Assembly (NCBI GenBank): GCA_001403755.1
Contig: CYUH01000015.1
Span: 226,589-290,588, forward strand
Source of the DNA: Chryseobacterium senegalense
GTDB lineage: Bacteria; Bacteroidota; Bacteroidia; Flavobacteriales; Weeksellaceae
Direction of reading: 5' to 3'
Length of the DNA: 64,000 nt
Shown: positions 37,638-47,484 of the stretch, one piece after another
How positions within the stretch are numbered: position 1 is the stretch's first letter
How the letters are laid out: each line of letters opens with the position of its first letter
Notes under the pieces: model-generated
Told to the model about the DNA's origin: nothing
The model's database searches: none
What the model saw: the letters and a program-made list of their open reading frames with translations, nothing else
Position numbers and translations under genes: made by a program

Positions 37638-38726
37638 TTAAACGTCGTAATTCAGCATCACCACATTTGTTGTTGGGTGACATTGACAAGTTAGTACAAA
37701 ACCTCTCGCTACTTCATCTTCGGTCAACGCGAAATTTTTCTCCATGAAAACTTCGCCTTCCATCACCTGGGCTTTGCAGGTGCAGCACACTCCGCCTTTG
37801 CAAGCGAAAGGAACCGGTAATTTATCATGGAGCGCTTGGTCTAAGATGCTTTTCTTTTTTGAATTAAGGTGGAACGAATATTCGTCGTCATCAATAATTA
37901 AAGTGACCATGCTTTCGATATTTGGAATGGCTTTGAACTCATCACTCATTTCTGCATTTTCATCGTCGTCCGGCGCGGCGTAATATTCGTACATGATTTG
38001 CAATGAAGGGACTTTTTTATCTTTTTTCAAGAATTCCGCCACTTCTTTGATCATATCTGCGGGTCCGCAAATGAAATAAGTAGCTTCCTGAGCTGGAATG
38101 TCCGTGAATTTTTCTAATAAAAGATTTAGTTTTTCGGCAGAAATCCTTCCTTCAAACAATTCGTCTTCAAAATGTTTTTCGCGAGAAAGTAGATAAATAA
38201 CCTGCAATCTTCCTTCGAATTTAGGCACCAATTCATCAATTTCTTTTTTGAAAATAATATCGTTGAGGCTCTTATTGCTGAAAAACAAGTACGCTTTGCT
38301 TTTTGGTTCTTGGTAAAGCGCTTCTTTTAAGTTTGATAGCACCGGCGAAATTCCGCTTCCTGCTGCAATTCCTACGTAAGTTTTTTCATTGGAAGGATGG
38401 TAATGAGTGTAAAAATGTCCCATCGGTGCGGAAACTTCTACCGTGTCGCCGCATTTTAAATTTTGGTTTAAAAAAGTGGAGACTTTACCGTTTTCCAAAT
38501 GTTTTACAAGAATTTCCAAGGAAGTGTTTCCCTCGGTTGGAGCATTTAAAATCGAATAGGAGCGGCGCAAATCTTCTTCCCCAAAAACAAATCTCACATT
38601 CAAATATTGTCCCTGTTTGAATGAAAATTCGTGTCTTAAATTTTGAGGGATTTCGAAAGCGATATTCACCGAATCGTTTGTTTCCTTCGCTACTTTGATG
38701 GTTTTTAATGGATGGAAATGATGCAT
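37638..38726 (-). CDS. paaE: Phenylacetyl-CoA epoxidase reductase subunit PaaE
   Basis: The protein has 362 residues. An N-terminal FAD domain (RRSYSILNAP near 54) and an NAD domain (GIAAGSGISPVLSNLKEAL near 118-136, FICGPADMIKEV near 216) are followed by a C-terminal plant-type 2Fe-2S ferredoxin with CKGGVCCTCKAQV near 315. This domain order is that of PaaE, which passes electrons from NADPH to the PaaA di-iron site. It heads the short minus-strand run with the 85-residue gene and paaA. Confidence 0.92.
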   Translation of the reverse strand: MHHFHPLKTIKVAKETNDSVNIAFEIPQNLRHEFSFKQGQYLNVRFVFGEEDLRRSYSILNAPTEGNTSLEILVKHLENGKVSTFLNQNLKCGDTVEVSAPMGHFYTHYHPSNEKTYVGIAAGSGISPVLSNLKEALYQEPKSKAYLFFSNKSLNDIIFKKEIDELVPKFEGRLQVIYLLSREKHFEDELFEGRISAEKLNLLLEKFTDIPAQEATYFICGPADMIKEVAEFLKKDKKVPSLQIMYEYYAAPDDDENAEMSDEFKAIPNIESMVTLIIDDDEYSFHLNSKKKSILDQALHDKLPVPFACKGGVCCTCKAQVMEGEVFMEKNFALTEDEVARGFVLTCQCHPTTNVVMLNYDV

Positions 38727-38761
38727 ATTGTAGTTTAAAACTTAAAAAAAACTGATTTTAA

Positions 38762-38769
38762 CAAATATA
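38762..38769 (-). promoter_or_regulatory. -7 element upstream of paaE
   Basis: On the minus strand it reads TATATTTG, a full TAnnTTTG match 35 bp before the paaE ATG. Confidence 0.5.
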
Positions 38770-39079
38770 CTTATTTTTTAATGGTAAAAAAGAGGTTTTC
38801 AAAATTGCGAGTTTTCAGTGCGATTTTTTTTAGAAAACAAAATATCGAACTTTTTGTCCATTCAATAAAGTATTTCGAAAATCTTTCGGAAATTTTGTCT
38901 TAATACATTCGTTTTCAACTGTTTGTTTCGGAAAATTTGTCTTTTATGATAAGAGAATTTGCTTTGAGAATAGTTTTTGCGATGATTGTTGTGATTAAGA
39001 AAATGATTGATAATAATATTAAGAATTCATCACTTTTAATGGGTTGTTAATATTTTATAAACTAAAAAAAATTATTAAT
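38770..39079. other. AT-rich gap between divergent paaE and clpB
   Basis: About 310 bp with no ORF, RNA or long hairpin. It contains several TTTG words near 38930-38975 that could serve the clpB promoter, but I cannot place one with confidence. No CIRCE-type or other heat-shock operator is evident. Confidence 0.35.
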
Positions 39080-41671
39080 ATGAATTTAAATCAATATACC
39101 GTAAAATCGCAAGAAGCCATCCAAAAGGCGCAACAAATCGCTATGGAATTTGGCAATCAGAGTATTGAGCCTCAACATTTGCTTGAAGGAATATTTCAGG
39201 TAGATGAAAATATTTCTGAATTTTTATTGAAAAAGTCAGAAGCTGAACTTAATTTAGTAAGGGACCGAAACCGCGAAAATATTGAAAAACTGCCTAAGGT
39301 ACAAGGCGGGGATATCTATCTGTCCCAATCCGCAAATCGTGTTCTGCTTGATGCGCCCAACGTTGCCAAGAAAATGGGCGATGAATTTGTGACGATTGAG
39401 CATCTTTGGCTTTCGTTGTTTGAAGTAAGTTCGGAAGTTTCGAAAATGCTGAAAGACTTGGGGGTTACCAAAAAAGGTCTGGAAATGGCGATTAGCGAAA
39501 TTCGAAAAGGTTCGAAAGCAACTTCCGCAAGTTCAGAAGAAACCTATCAAAGTTTGAGTAAATATGCGAAAAACTTCAATGAACTCGCTGCGGAAGGAAA
39601 ACTAGATCCGGTAATCGGTCGTGATGAAGAAATCCGAAGGGTTTTGCAAATTTTGTCACGAAGAACTAAAAATAATCCGATCCTGATTGGTGAACCGGGG
39701 GTTGGTAAAACCGCCATTGCTGAAGGAATTGCACACCGAATTATTTCGGGCGACGTTCCGGAAAACTTGATGGATAAAACTTTGTATTCATTAGATATGG
39801 GTGCTTTGATCGCAGGAGCGAAATACAAAGGTGAGTTCGAAGAAAGATTGAAATCTGTCGTGAATGAAGTTATTAAATCAGATGGGCAAATTATTTTGTT
39901 TATTGATGAAATTCACACTTTGGTGGGAGCTGGCGGTGGCGAAGGTGCGATGGATGCTGCAAACATTCTTAAGCCTGCTTTGGCAAGAGGGGAGCTGAGA
40001 GCGATTGGAGCAACAACTTTAAATGAATATCAAAAATATTTTGAAAAAGATAAAGCGCTTGAGAGACGTTTCCAAAAAGTAATGGTGGAAGAGCCCGACA
40101 CGGAATCTGCAATTTCGATTTTGCGTGGAATTAAAGATAAATACGAAGCGCACCATAAAGTTCGAATCAAAGATGAGGCAATTATTGCTGCCGTAGAGCA
40201 GTCTCAGCGTTATATTTCCGATCGTTTTCTTCCGGATAAAGCGATTGATTTGATCGACGAGGCTTCCGCAAAACTGCGAATGGAAATCAATTCCAAACCT
40301 GAAGAGCTTGATGTACTCGACCGAAAATTGATGCAAATGGAAATTGAGCTCGCTGCGATTTCAAGAGAAGGAAACGAAGTAAAAATCAACCATCTGAAAG
40401 AAGATATTGCAAAGATACAGGAGCAAAGAAACGAAATCAATGCAAAATGGTTGAAAGAGAAACAGAAATCTGAAGACCTTACCCGTATTAAAAAAGAAAT
40501 TGAAGCTTTAAAATTAGAAGCTGAAAGAGCTTCCAGAGTGGGTGATTATGCAAAAGTTGCTGAAATTCAGTACGGAAAACTTCGCGAAAAAGAAGAAGAA
40601 CTTCAAAAGTTGGAGCTTGAGATGCAGAATAATGAAAATGAGTTGATTAAGGAAGAGGTTACTGCTGAAAATATTTCGGAAGTCATTTCCAAATGGACCG
40701 GAATTCCAGTAACGAAACTTCTGCAATCCGAGAGAGAAAAACTCCTTCATTTGGAAGATGAACTTCATAAGAGAGTGGTGGGTCAGGAAGAAGCGATTTC
40801 CTCCGTTGCCGACGCAATTCGTAGAAACAGAGCTGGCCTAAATGATGAGAAAAAACCAATCGGTTCCTTCCTCTTTTTGGGAACTACCGGAGTCGGAAAA
40901 ACCGAGCTAGCGAAAGCTTTGGCGGAATTTCTTTTTGATGATGAAAATAACATGACCCGAATCGATATGAGCGAATATCAGGAAAGGCATTCGGTTTCTC
41001 GTTTGGTGGGCGCGCCTCCTGGATATGTGGGCTACGACGAAGGAGGTCAGTTGACTGAAGCGGTTCGCAGGAGACCTTATTCTGTCGTGCTTTTAGATGA
41101 AATCGAGAAAGCGCATCCGGATGTTTTCAATACTTTGTTGCAGGTTTTGGATGATGGAAGATTGACGGATAACAAAGGTAGAGTGGTGAATTTCAAAAAT
41201 TCAATTATCATTATGACTTCTAATTTGGGCTCGCACTTGATTCAGGAAAACTTTGAAAATATTACCGATGATAATGTGCAAGAAGTGGTCGATAAGACCA
41301 AAGATGAGGTTTTCGGGCTCTTGAAACAAACTTTAAGACCGGAGTTTTTGAACAGGATTGATGAAATTATACTTTTCCAACCTTTGAACAAAAGCCAAAT
41401 CGGAAAAATTGTGCATTTCCAACTTCGTGGTTTCAATAAAATGCTTGAAAAAAGAGGAATTTTTATGACTGCTACGCAAGATGCGATCGATTATCTCACC
41501 AAAAAAGGCTACGATCCGAGTTTCGGAGCTAGACCGCTCAAAAGAGTTTTGCAGCAAGAAGTTTTGAATAAATTGTCCAAAGAAATTCTTGCCGGAAACG
41601 TGAACGATGGCGATCGAATTACCCTCGATTATTTCGAGGAGACAGGATTGGTTTTCAGACCTACTGAATAA
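39080..41671 (+). CDS. clpB: ATP-dependent disaggregase ClpB
   Basis: The protein has 863 residues from MNLNQYTVKSQEA. The longer start at 39044 adds a non-family stretch. The N-terminal Clp-N domain precedes AAA-1, with Walker A GEPGVGKTAIAEG near 207, and a coiled-coil M domain at roughly 400-530 rich in Glu, Lys and Leu. AAA-2 has Walker A LGTTGVGKTELAKA near 605 and RPEFLNRIDEI near 755. With DnaK it extracts and refolds aggregated protein. The length is normal. Confidence 0.97.
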   Translation: MNLNQYTVKSQEAIQKAQQIAMEFGNQSIEPQHLLEGIFQVDENISEFLLKKSEAELNLVRDRNRENIEKLPKVQGGDIYLSQSANRVLLDAPNVAKKMGDEFVTIEHLWLSLFEVSSEVSKMLKDLGVTKKGLEMAISEIRKGSKATSASSEETYQSLSKYAKNFNELAAEGKLDPVIGRDEEIRRVLQILSRRTKNNPILIGEPGVGKTAIAEGIAHRIISGDVPENLMDKTLYSLDMGALIAGAKYKGEFEERLKSVVNEVIKSDGQIILFIDEIHTLVGAGGGEGAMDAANILKPALARGELRAIGATTLNEYQKYFEKDKALERRFQKVMVEEPDTESAISILRGIKDKYEAHHKVRIKDEAIIAAVEQSQRYISDRFLPDKAIDLIDEASAKLRMEINSKPEELDVLDRKLMQMEIELAAISREGNEVKINHLKEDIAKIQEQRNEINAKWLKEKQKSEDLTRIKKEIEALKLEAERASRVGDYAKVAEIQYGKLREKEEELQKLELEMQNNENELIKEEVTAENISEVISKWTGIPVTKLLQSEREKLLHLEDELHKRVVGQEEAISSVADAIRRNRAGLNDEKKPIGSFLFLGTTGVGKTELAKALAEFLFDDENNMTRIDMSEYQERHSVSRLVGAPPGYVGYDEGGQLTEAVRRRPYSVVLLDEIEKAHPDVFNTLLQVLDDGRLTDNKGRVVNFKNSIIIMTSNLGSHLIQENFENITDDNVQEVVDKTKDEVFGLLKQTLRPEFLNRIDEIILFQPLNKSQIGKIVHFQLRGFNKMLEKRGIFMTATQDAIDYLTKKGYDPSFGARPLKRVLQQEVLNKLSKEILAGNVNDGDRITLDYFEETGLVFRPTE

Positions 41672-41693
41672 TTTTTATATATTGATAATAACA

Positions 41694-41720
41694 AAAGCAA
41701 TTGGAAACGGTTGCTTTTTT
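41694..41720 (+). terminator. Terminator of clpB
   Basis: The arms AAAGCAAT and GTTGCTTT (with a G-T pair) end in a T run, 23 bp after the stop. Confidence 0.75.
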
Positions 41721-41979
41721 TGGTATTTTTAATGAATAATGATATGCTTTGAATAATTTTCAATAGAATTTAAATATATATAATTTAAATTTAATAGTTT
41801 TTATTTATTAAAATTGATTATAATTAGTTTTTCTAGTGCTTTATTTAAAAAATTAATAAGCTGAATTTCATTTAATTAAATTTTTTTCAACAAAATAATT
41901 GATTTGTTGATGAAAAAAGTATTGCACAGTAATTTTCAACTCTATAAATTCGTTTCTTCAAAATTAATATTTATAGACT

Positions 41980-42972
41980 ATGAAAAAATTGTTAATGGGA
42001 GCATTTGCTTTGTCAATGCTTGCTGCGTGTAATTCCGGTGATGATCATTTGATGAATCAAGAAGGAAATGATTTAAATGCAAATACCAATGGTGTAGTTG
42101 CTCAACGTATTTGTCCTTCAGAAGAAATTAGGAAAGAAGCTTTGGCGAAAAATCCTGATTTAATGGAAAAATTTACTGAGAACGAAAGGTTGACTAGAGA
42201 ATATGCGCAGAATTTGGCTCTGGGAAAAGTTTTGGCCGATGGAACTCTTGAAATCCCTGTGGTGGTGAATGTTCTGTACAGAACTTCGGCGGAGAATATT
42301 TCTGATGCACAAATTGCTTCGCAAATCGCTACTTTAAATAAAGACTACGGAGGAACCAATGCCGATGTGTCCAAAATCCCTGCTGAATTTACCTCTGTTG
42401 CAGCAGGTGATACTAAAATCAGATTCAGATTGGATCGCGTAGTACGTAAATCAACTACGGTGAGAACGTGGAAAACCAATGACGCGATGAAAAAATCCTC
42501 AACCAAAGGACAAGATGCATACCAACCGTCCAATTACTTCAATATTTGGATCGTTGGAGATATGGGTGGTGTTTTGGGCTATGCAACATTCCCTGAATCT
42601 GCTGGGCTTTGGAATGATGGTGTGGTAATCGCAGGGAAATATTTCGGAAATACTTCTTCAGCGCCTTACAACTTGGGTAGAACCGCCACTCACGAAGTAG
42701 GACATTACCTGAATTTGCGTCATATTTGGGGCGACGGAAACTGTGCAACTGATTATGTAAATGATACTCCGACTCAACAAGACAAAAATTTCGGAAAACC
42801 AACGTATCCTCAGTATGACCTTTGTGGAGGAGTAAACAGATCAATCCAATTCATGAATTACATGGATTATGTGGATGATGCTGCAATGTATATGTTCTCT
42901 GCTGGTCAGAAAGCGAGAATGCAAGCAAGTACCAATGCTGCTGGACCAAGATCAGGGCTTAGATTGTATTAA
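41980..42972 (+). CDS. M43-family (pappalysin-like) metalloprotease lipoprotein
   Basis: The protein has 330 residues. The lipobox LAAC places a lipidated Cys at residue 17. The extended zinc motif HEVGHYLNLRH is at 238-248 and is followed by IWGDGNC, and the Met-turn lies in FMNYMDYVDDAAMYMFS near 288-304. These are the marks of M43 cytophagalysin/pappalysin proteases. There is no C-terminal T9SS tail, so it is probably anchored to the outer membrane by lipid. It is flanked by terminators on both sides as a single gene. The natural substrate is unknown. Confidence 0.92.
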   Translation: MKKLLMGAFALSMLAACNSGDDHLMNQEGNDLNANTNGVVAQRICPSEEIRKEALAKNPDLMEKFTENERLTREYAQNLALGKVLADGTLEIPVVVNVLYRTSAENISDAQIASQIATLNKDYGGTNADVSKIPAEFTSVAAGDTKIRFRLDRVVRKSTTVRTWKTNDAMKKSSTKGQDAYQPSNYFNIWIVGDMGGVLGYATFPESAGLWNDGVVIAGKYFGNTSSAPYNLGRTATHEVGHYLNLRHIWGDGNCATDYVNDTPTQQDKNFGKPTYPQYDLCGGVNRSIQFMNYMDYVDDAAMYMFSAGQKARMQASTNAAGPRSGLRLY

Positions 42973-42987
42973 AATTATATTGTTATT

Positions 42988-43026
42988 TACAAGAAGGTCT
43001 GTCGGTATTCCGGCGGATCTTTTTAA
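42988..43026 (+). terminator. Terminator of the M43 protease gene
   Basis: GGTCTGTCGG, a short TATT loop and CCGGCGGATC pair with a few G-T pairs. A T-rich tract follows. Confidence 0.65.
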
Positions 43027-43480
43027 TTTTTTTTAAATGATTTAATTTTATTAATTCTAAAAAATCAATAGAATCCTGATTTCTTTTTGAAGATTGAAAT
43101 AAAATCAGCATGAAAATTATTTAATTGATTTTCAGTATTAATGAATTTATTTGGAAAAATAAATTATAGATAATTTTGAAATCTCAAAAATATTATATTT
43201 CTTTGCCTTGTTCTAATGCTTTCAACAGCTGAAGAATAAATTTTTTTTCATCATTTGTGTTTATCCACCGGAGTCATCTGGTGGATTTTTTTTATCTGAA
43301 TTTCAACCCTACAATAACCGTAAATTGATCTGAGCGTTACAAGAGGTTTTCACGTCGGTTATTATTGGTGCCAATGGTTTTATTAATGATTTTAAATGAG
43401 CATTAATATTAAAAAAAATGCCTTATCCTACGATTATATTTCTATGGGACCGAATAGTAGAGCATTTCAATAACTTTCCG
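43027..43480. other. AT-rich gap between the M43 protease and the ABC-F gene
   Basis: About 450 bp without a supported gene. A possible hairpin with T run (CCACCGGAGTCATCTGGTGG plus T) lies at 43266-43293; its upstream gene, if any, is not visible. The rest is AT-rich with no recognisable motif. Confidence 0.4.
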
Positions 43481-43488
43481 TACTTTTG
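43481..43488 (+). promoter_or_regulatory. -7 element upstream of the ABC-F gene
   Basis: TACTTTTG is a full TAnnTTTG match, 37 bp before the ATG at 43526. It lies inside the longer reading frame that starts at 43418, which supports the internal start. Confidence 0.6.
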
Positions 43489-43525
43489 CCCCTCGAAAAT
43501 ACTCATTACTAATTGCTTAAAATAT

Positions 43526-45448
43526 ATGTTGTCAGTTCAAGGCCTAGGTCTTCATCACTCAGGGAATTATCTTTTTCAAAACGTCAACTTCACCATTAAA
43601 AAAGATGATAAAATTGGTCTCGTTGGTAAAAACGGAGCTGGAAAATCTACTTTGCTGAAAATGCTTACCGGAGAAATCAATTTCTACGAAGGAAACATCG
43701 TTCCTGAAGGAAATATCACCATCGGATTTCTAAAACAAGACTTAGATTTCGTAAAAGGACGCACCGTTTGGGATGAAACGTTACAGGCTTTTGAGCAGAT
43801 CAATGCGATGAAAAATGAGCTCGATGAGGTGAATCATCAATTGGTGACCAGAACCGATTATGAGAGTGATTCTTATGAGAATTTGATCCACAGAATGACA
43901 GAACTGAATGATCTTCTGATGCATCATGACGCATACAATTTAGAAGGTGATGTGGAAAAAGTGTTGCTCGGGCTTGGTTTTAAAGCTGATGATTTCAATA
44001 AAATTACCGACGAGTTTTCAGGAGGGTGGCGAATGAGAATTGAACTGGCTAAGCTACTTCTTCAGAAAAACGATTTGATGCTTCTGGATGAGCCAACCAA
44101 CCACCTTGATATGGAATCCATCATTTGGTTAGAAGAATTTCTGAAGGATTATCCCGGCGCAATCGTGTTGGTGAGTCACGATAAGCAATTCATGACTTCG
44201 GTTTGTAACCGAACTTTCGACATTAATAATAAAAAAGTTGACGATTATAAAGCCAATTATACCAAATATTTGGAGCTGAGTAAGGAGCGTAAAGAGAAAT
44301 TAACTCAAGCTAAGAAAAACCAGGATGCCGAAATCAAACAGATGGAGGATAACATCAACCGGTTCCGGGCGAGCGCTACGAAAGCTTCTTTTGCGCAGTC
44401 TTTAATTAAAAAACTCGATAAAATTGAGCGAATCGAAATCGATAATGAAGATGTATCAAAGTTCAATATTCGTTTCGTGCAGTCTATTGTTCCGGGTAAA
44501 GTAATTTTCGAAGCCCAAAATCTTGGGAAATCTTATGGAAACAAACAGGTTTTCGATAAAGTTGATTTCTTTGTGGAGCGTGGCGACCGTATAGCGTTGT
44601 TAGGACAAAACGGACAAGGGAAAACCACGTTGGCAAAAATCCTTGCCGGCGAAATTAAAGACTATTCCGGCCAGTGGGAATTAGGACATAACGTGAATAT
44701 TGGCTATTTTGCCCAAAACCAGGAAGAAGTTCTAACGCCGAACAAAACAGTTTTGGAAGAAGCTGAAGATGCGGCAACTGAAGAGACGCGCCCCAGAGTA
44801 AGAGATTTGCTGGGAAGTTTCCTTTTCCAAGGTGAAGATGTGCAGAAAAAAACCAAAGTACTTTCCGGTGGAGAAAGAAACCGTTTGGCGTTGTGTAAAC
44901 TCTTGTTGCGTCCGTTCAATACGTTGATTATGGACGAACCGACGAACCACCTTGATATTCAATCCAAAGAAATTATTAAACTGGCTTTGCAGAAATTCGA
45001 GGGAACACTGATCGTAATTTCCCACGACAGGGAATTTTTACAAGGATTAACGGATAAAATATTCGAATTCCGCGATGGAAGAATGAAGGAGTTTTTGGGT
45101 GATGTAAATGAATATCTGGAATTCCGTCAGAAAGAAAGCATTCGCGAGGTTTCTGCTGAAAAATCGAAATTGCAGGAAATGCGAAATGAGCCAGTTGTAG
45201 AAAAAATCGTAGAAAAGCCGACCGAAAAGAAACCAGCCATCATTTCCAAAGATCAAAAAAATATCCAGAATAAAATTAAGAAAATCGAAGAGAAAATCTC
45301 GGAATTGGAAGTGAAAATCGAAGAAATGGAAGCGAGTTTTGCTAAAGAAAATCCTTCCGAAGAAACTTTAGAAATATATAAAACTAAAAAGGAGGAACTG
45401 GATTTGGCTTTGCAGGAATGGGAATATCTTGGCACGCAGCTGGATTAA
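43526..45448 (+). CDS. ABC-F family ATPase
   Basis: The protein has 640 residues from MLSVQGLGLHHSGNYLF. Two ABC domains are present with no membrane segments: Walker A GKNGAGKSTLLKM near 36 and GQNGQGKTTLAKI near 350, and signature blocks FSGGWRMRIELAK near 160 and LSGGERNRLALCK near 445. The Lys/Glu-rich linker at about 235-320 is typical of ABC-F, and a C-terminal coiled coil (KKIEEKISELEVKIEEMEA) fits the Uup branch. The family acts on ribosomes. A role in antibiotic resistance cannot be claimed. Confidence 0.93.
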   Translation: MLSVQGLGLHHSGNYLFQNVNFTIKKDDKIGLVGKNGAGKSTLLKMLTGEINFYEGNIVPEGNITIGFLKQDLDFVKGRTVWDETLQAFEQINAMKNELDEVNHQLVTRTDYESDSYENLIHRMTELNDLLMHHDAYNLEGDVEKVLLGLGFKADDFNKITDEFSGGWRMRIELAKLLLQKNDLMLLDEPTNHLDMESIIWLEEFLKDYPGAIVLVSHDKQFMTSVCNRTFDINNKKVDDYKANYTKYLELSKERKEKLTQAKKNQDAEIKQMEDNINRFRASATKASFAQSLIKKLDKIERIEIDNEDVSKFNIRFVQSIVPGKVIFEAQNLGKSYGNKQVFDKVDFFVERGDRIALLGQNGQGKTTLAKILAGEIKDYSGQWELGHNVNIGYFAQNQEEVLTPNKTVLEEAEDAATEETRPRVRDLLGSFLFQGEDVQKKTKVLSGGERNRLALCKLLLRPFNTLIMDEPTNHLDIQSKEIIKLALQKFEGTLIVISHDREFLQGLTDKIFEFRDGRMKEFLGDVNEYLEFRQKESIREVSAEKSKLQEMRNEPVVEKIVEKPTEKKPAIISKDQKNIQNKIKKIEEKISELEVKIEEMEASFAKENPSEETLEIYKTKKEELDLALQEWEYLGTQLD

Positions 45449-45471
45449 CAATGTTTGAAAACCCAAAATAT

Positions 45472-45503
45472 AAAGTCATCGAACAAGCTCGGTGACTTTT
45501 TTT
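45472..45503 (+). terminator. Terminator of the ABC-F gene
   Basis: AAAGTCATCGA and TCGGTGACTTT pair with small mismatches and end in a T run. Confidence 0.75.
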
Positions 45504-45587
45504 GTTTCATGAAGATGATAAAACTTCGGGTACTCAACTTCCTCTTCCGACTAAAAATCGCTATATTTGAAACTTAATCAAATTGCT

Positions 45588-46916
45588 ATGACACACAAAC
45601 CGGTAGAAGGTTTTTCCAAGCTATCAAAACAAGGAAAAATTGATTGGATTGTCAACGAATATTTAGAAGGAGACCAATCTTACGAACGAGTACTGAAACA
45701 ATACTGGAACGAAAATCCGGAGCTACAAAAGCTTCACGAAGAGTTTTCCGAAAACACCATTTCCAATTTTTATATGCCTTATGGTATTGCACCCAACTTC
45801 CTTATCGATGGGAAATTACTGGCGCTACCAATGGCAGTAGAGGAAAGCTCTGTGGTTGCAGCAGCTTCAAAAGCAGCCAAATTCTGGATTGATAAAGGCG
45901 GTTTTAAAACGACCATTATCAACACTAAAAAATTGGGTCACACTCATTTTATTTTAGAGGTGGAACCTCATAAAGTGCTTCATTTTTTTAACTTTAAATT
46001 GAAGAAAAAGCTTTTTGAAGCTACCGAGGAAATTACCAAAAACATGCGGAACCGCGGCGGCGGAATTCTCAATATCCGATTGATCGACAAAACGGCCGAC
46101 ATGGAAAATTATTTCCAACTGAAAGCCAGTTTCGATACGGTGGATTCCATGGGTGCCAATTTCATCAATTCCTGTTTGGAGCAGTTTGGAAAGACTTTAA
46201 AAGAGGAAGTTTCGAAAGAAGAAACCTTTACACAAGAAGAAAAAGATTCTTTGCAAATTGTGATGAATATTTTGTCAAACTTCACTCCGGATTGTATCGT
46301 ACGAGCTGAAGTTTCTTGTAAAATTGAAGATCTGAACGACGATAGCGGAATTACCAATGAAGAATTTGCCATGAAATTTAAAAGAGCCGTAACCATCGCC
46401 GAAATTGAGCCATTCCGTGCAACCACCCACAACAAAGGAATTATGAATGGGGTTGATGCTGTGGTAATCGCAACCGGAAACGATTTTCGAGCGACCGAAG
46501 CTTGTGCGCATGCATACGCCGCGAAGGACGGAAAATATTCGAGTTTGACGCATTGTACCATCGATAACGGGATTTTTAGGTTTTGGATTGATTTGCCGAT
46601 TTCAGTTGGTGTGGTAGGCGGTTTGACGAATCTTCATCCGCTCGTGAAATTTTCTTTGGCACTTTTAGGAAAACCTTCTGCGCAGGAATTGATGAGTATT
46701 TTGGCGGTTTCCGGATTGGCTCAGAATTTTGCTGCCCTGCGATCGTTGGTGACTACAGGAATCCAAAAAGGACATATGAAAATGCATCTTTTGAATATTC
46801 TGAATCAGTTGGGCGCGACGGAGGAAGAGAAAAATCACTTTGTGAGCTATTTTAAAGACAAAACCGTTTCGCATCACGAAGTCATCAATGAATTTAATAA
46901 TTTAAGAAATAAATAA
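45588..46916 (+). CDS. Hydroxymethylglutaryl-CoA reductase (degradative/class II type)
   Basis: The protein has 442 residues from MTHKPVEGFSKLSKQ. A TTG at 45567 would add seven. The catalytic Glu is in MAVEESSVVAAASKAAKFW near 85. DSMGANFINSCLEQ lies near 192, HNKGIMNGVDAVVIATGND near 285 holds the Lys region, and the late His is in KGHMKMHLLN near 405. The length fits bacterial class II HMG-CoA reductase. In Flavobacteriia it probably works in the mevalonate route to isoprenoids. It begins a run of closely spaced plus-strand genes. Confidence 0.9.
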   Translation: MTHKPVEGFSKLSKQGKIDWIVNEYLEGDQSYERVLKQYWNENPELQKLHEEFSENTISNFYMPYGIAPNFLIDGKLLALPMAVEESSVVAAASKAAKFWIDKGGFKTTIINTKKLGHTHFILEVEPHKVLHFFNFKLKKKLFEATEEITKNMRNRGGGILNIRLIDKTADMENYFQLKASFDTVDSMGANFINSCLEQFGKTLKEEVSKEETFTQEEKDSLQIVMNILSNFTPDCIVRAEVSCKIEDLNDDSGITNEEFAMKFKRAVTIAEIEPFRATTHNKGIMNGVDAVVIATGNDFRATEACAHAYAAKDGKYSSLTHCTIDNGIFRFWIDLPISVGVVGGLTNLHPLVKFSLALLGKPSAQELMSILAVSGLAQNFAALRSLVTTGIQKGHMKMHLLNILNQLGATEEEKNHFVSYFKDKTVSHHEVINEFNNLRNK

Positions 46917-46923
46917 TACAGAG

Positions 46924-47094
46924 ATGTTTCAGCTATTTTTAGGGTTTTTGCTATTCATTTTCGGTATATTTCTGAAACTTACGAAAGAGCAAGGATTTGC
47001 CAAATCAAAGCGGTTTTGGTGGATGTTTGTTTTAATTGGTATCTTGTCCATGGTGGCACAAATCTTTATCATGAATCAAAAAGGAGAATTATAA
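46924..47094 (+). CDS. Small two-helix membrane protein (56 residues)
   Basis: An ATG at 46924 opens 56 codons ending TAA at 47092-47094. The protein has two hydrophobic segments (FQLFLGFLLFIFGIFLKL and MFVLIGILSMVAQIFIM) joined by a basic loop with KSKRFWW. It starts 7 bp after the HMG-CoA reductase stop and ends 1 bp before the next ATG. That tight packing supports real translation. Function unknown. Confidence 0.7.
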   Translation: MFQLFLGFLLFIFGIFLKLTKEQGFAKSKRFWWMFVLIGILSMVAQIFIMNQKGEL

Positions 47095-47095
47095 T

Positions 47096-47482
47096 ATGAA
47101 GACATTTACATTGGTTGTCGGCGCGGTTTACGGGCTGTTTTCCGTTATTTTAGGTGCTTTCGGTGCGCACGCATTAAAGAAAATTTTATCGGTGGAGAAA
47201 CTCACCAGTTTTGAAACCGGGGTTCGTTATCAGATGTATTCCGCGTTGTTTTTACTGATTGTGGGATATATTCTGAAATTCGAAACTCCAACAGAAAAAT
47301 GGATCTCTATATTAATGATTGCCGGAACATTCATTTTTTCATTCAGTATTTATCTGTTGGCGTTTAATGGAATAAACGGTTTAAACTTTAAGTTTTTGGG
47401 ACCCATTACACCACTTGGCGGACTGATGATGATTGTTTCATGGGCGATGCTGATTTTTTATTTTTTGAAGAATAAAATTTAA
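47096..47482 (+). CDS. DUF423 family membrane protein
   Basis: The protein has 128 residues with four predicted membrane helices. The signature GAFGAHALKKILS is near residues 21-33, and a late LGPITPLGGLMMIVSWAML closes the chain. These are hallmarks of the DUF423 (YgdD-like) inner-membrane family. Its function is not established. It is packed within 1-2 bp of both neighbours. Confidence 0.9.
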   Translation: MKTFTLVVGAVYGLFSVILGAFGAHALKKILSVEKLTSFETGVRYQMYSALFLLIVGYILKFETPTEKWISILMIAGTFIFSFSIYLLAFNGINGLNFKFLGPITPLGGLMMIVSWAMLIFYFLKNKI

Positions 47483-47484
47483 TT

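Noticed and set aside
43418..43525. N-terminal extension of the ABC-F ATPase
   Set aside because: The ABC-F family starts at the internal MLSVQG, and a full -7 element lies within the extension.
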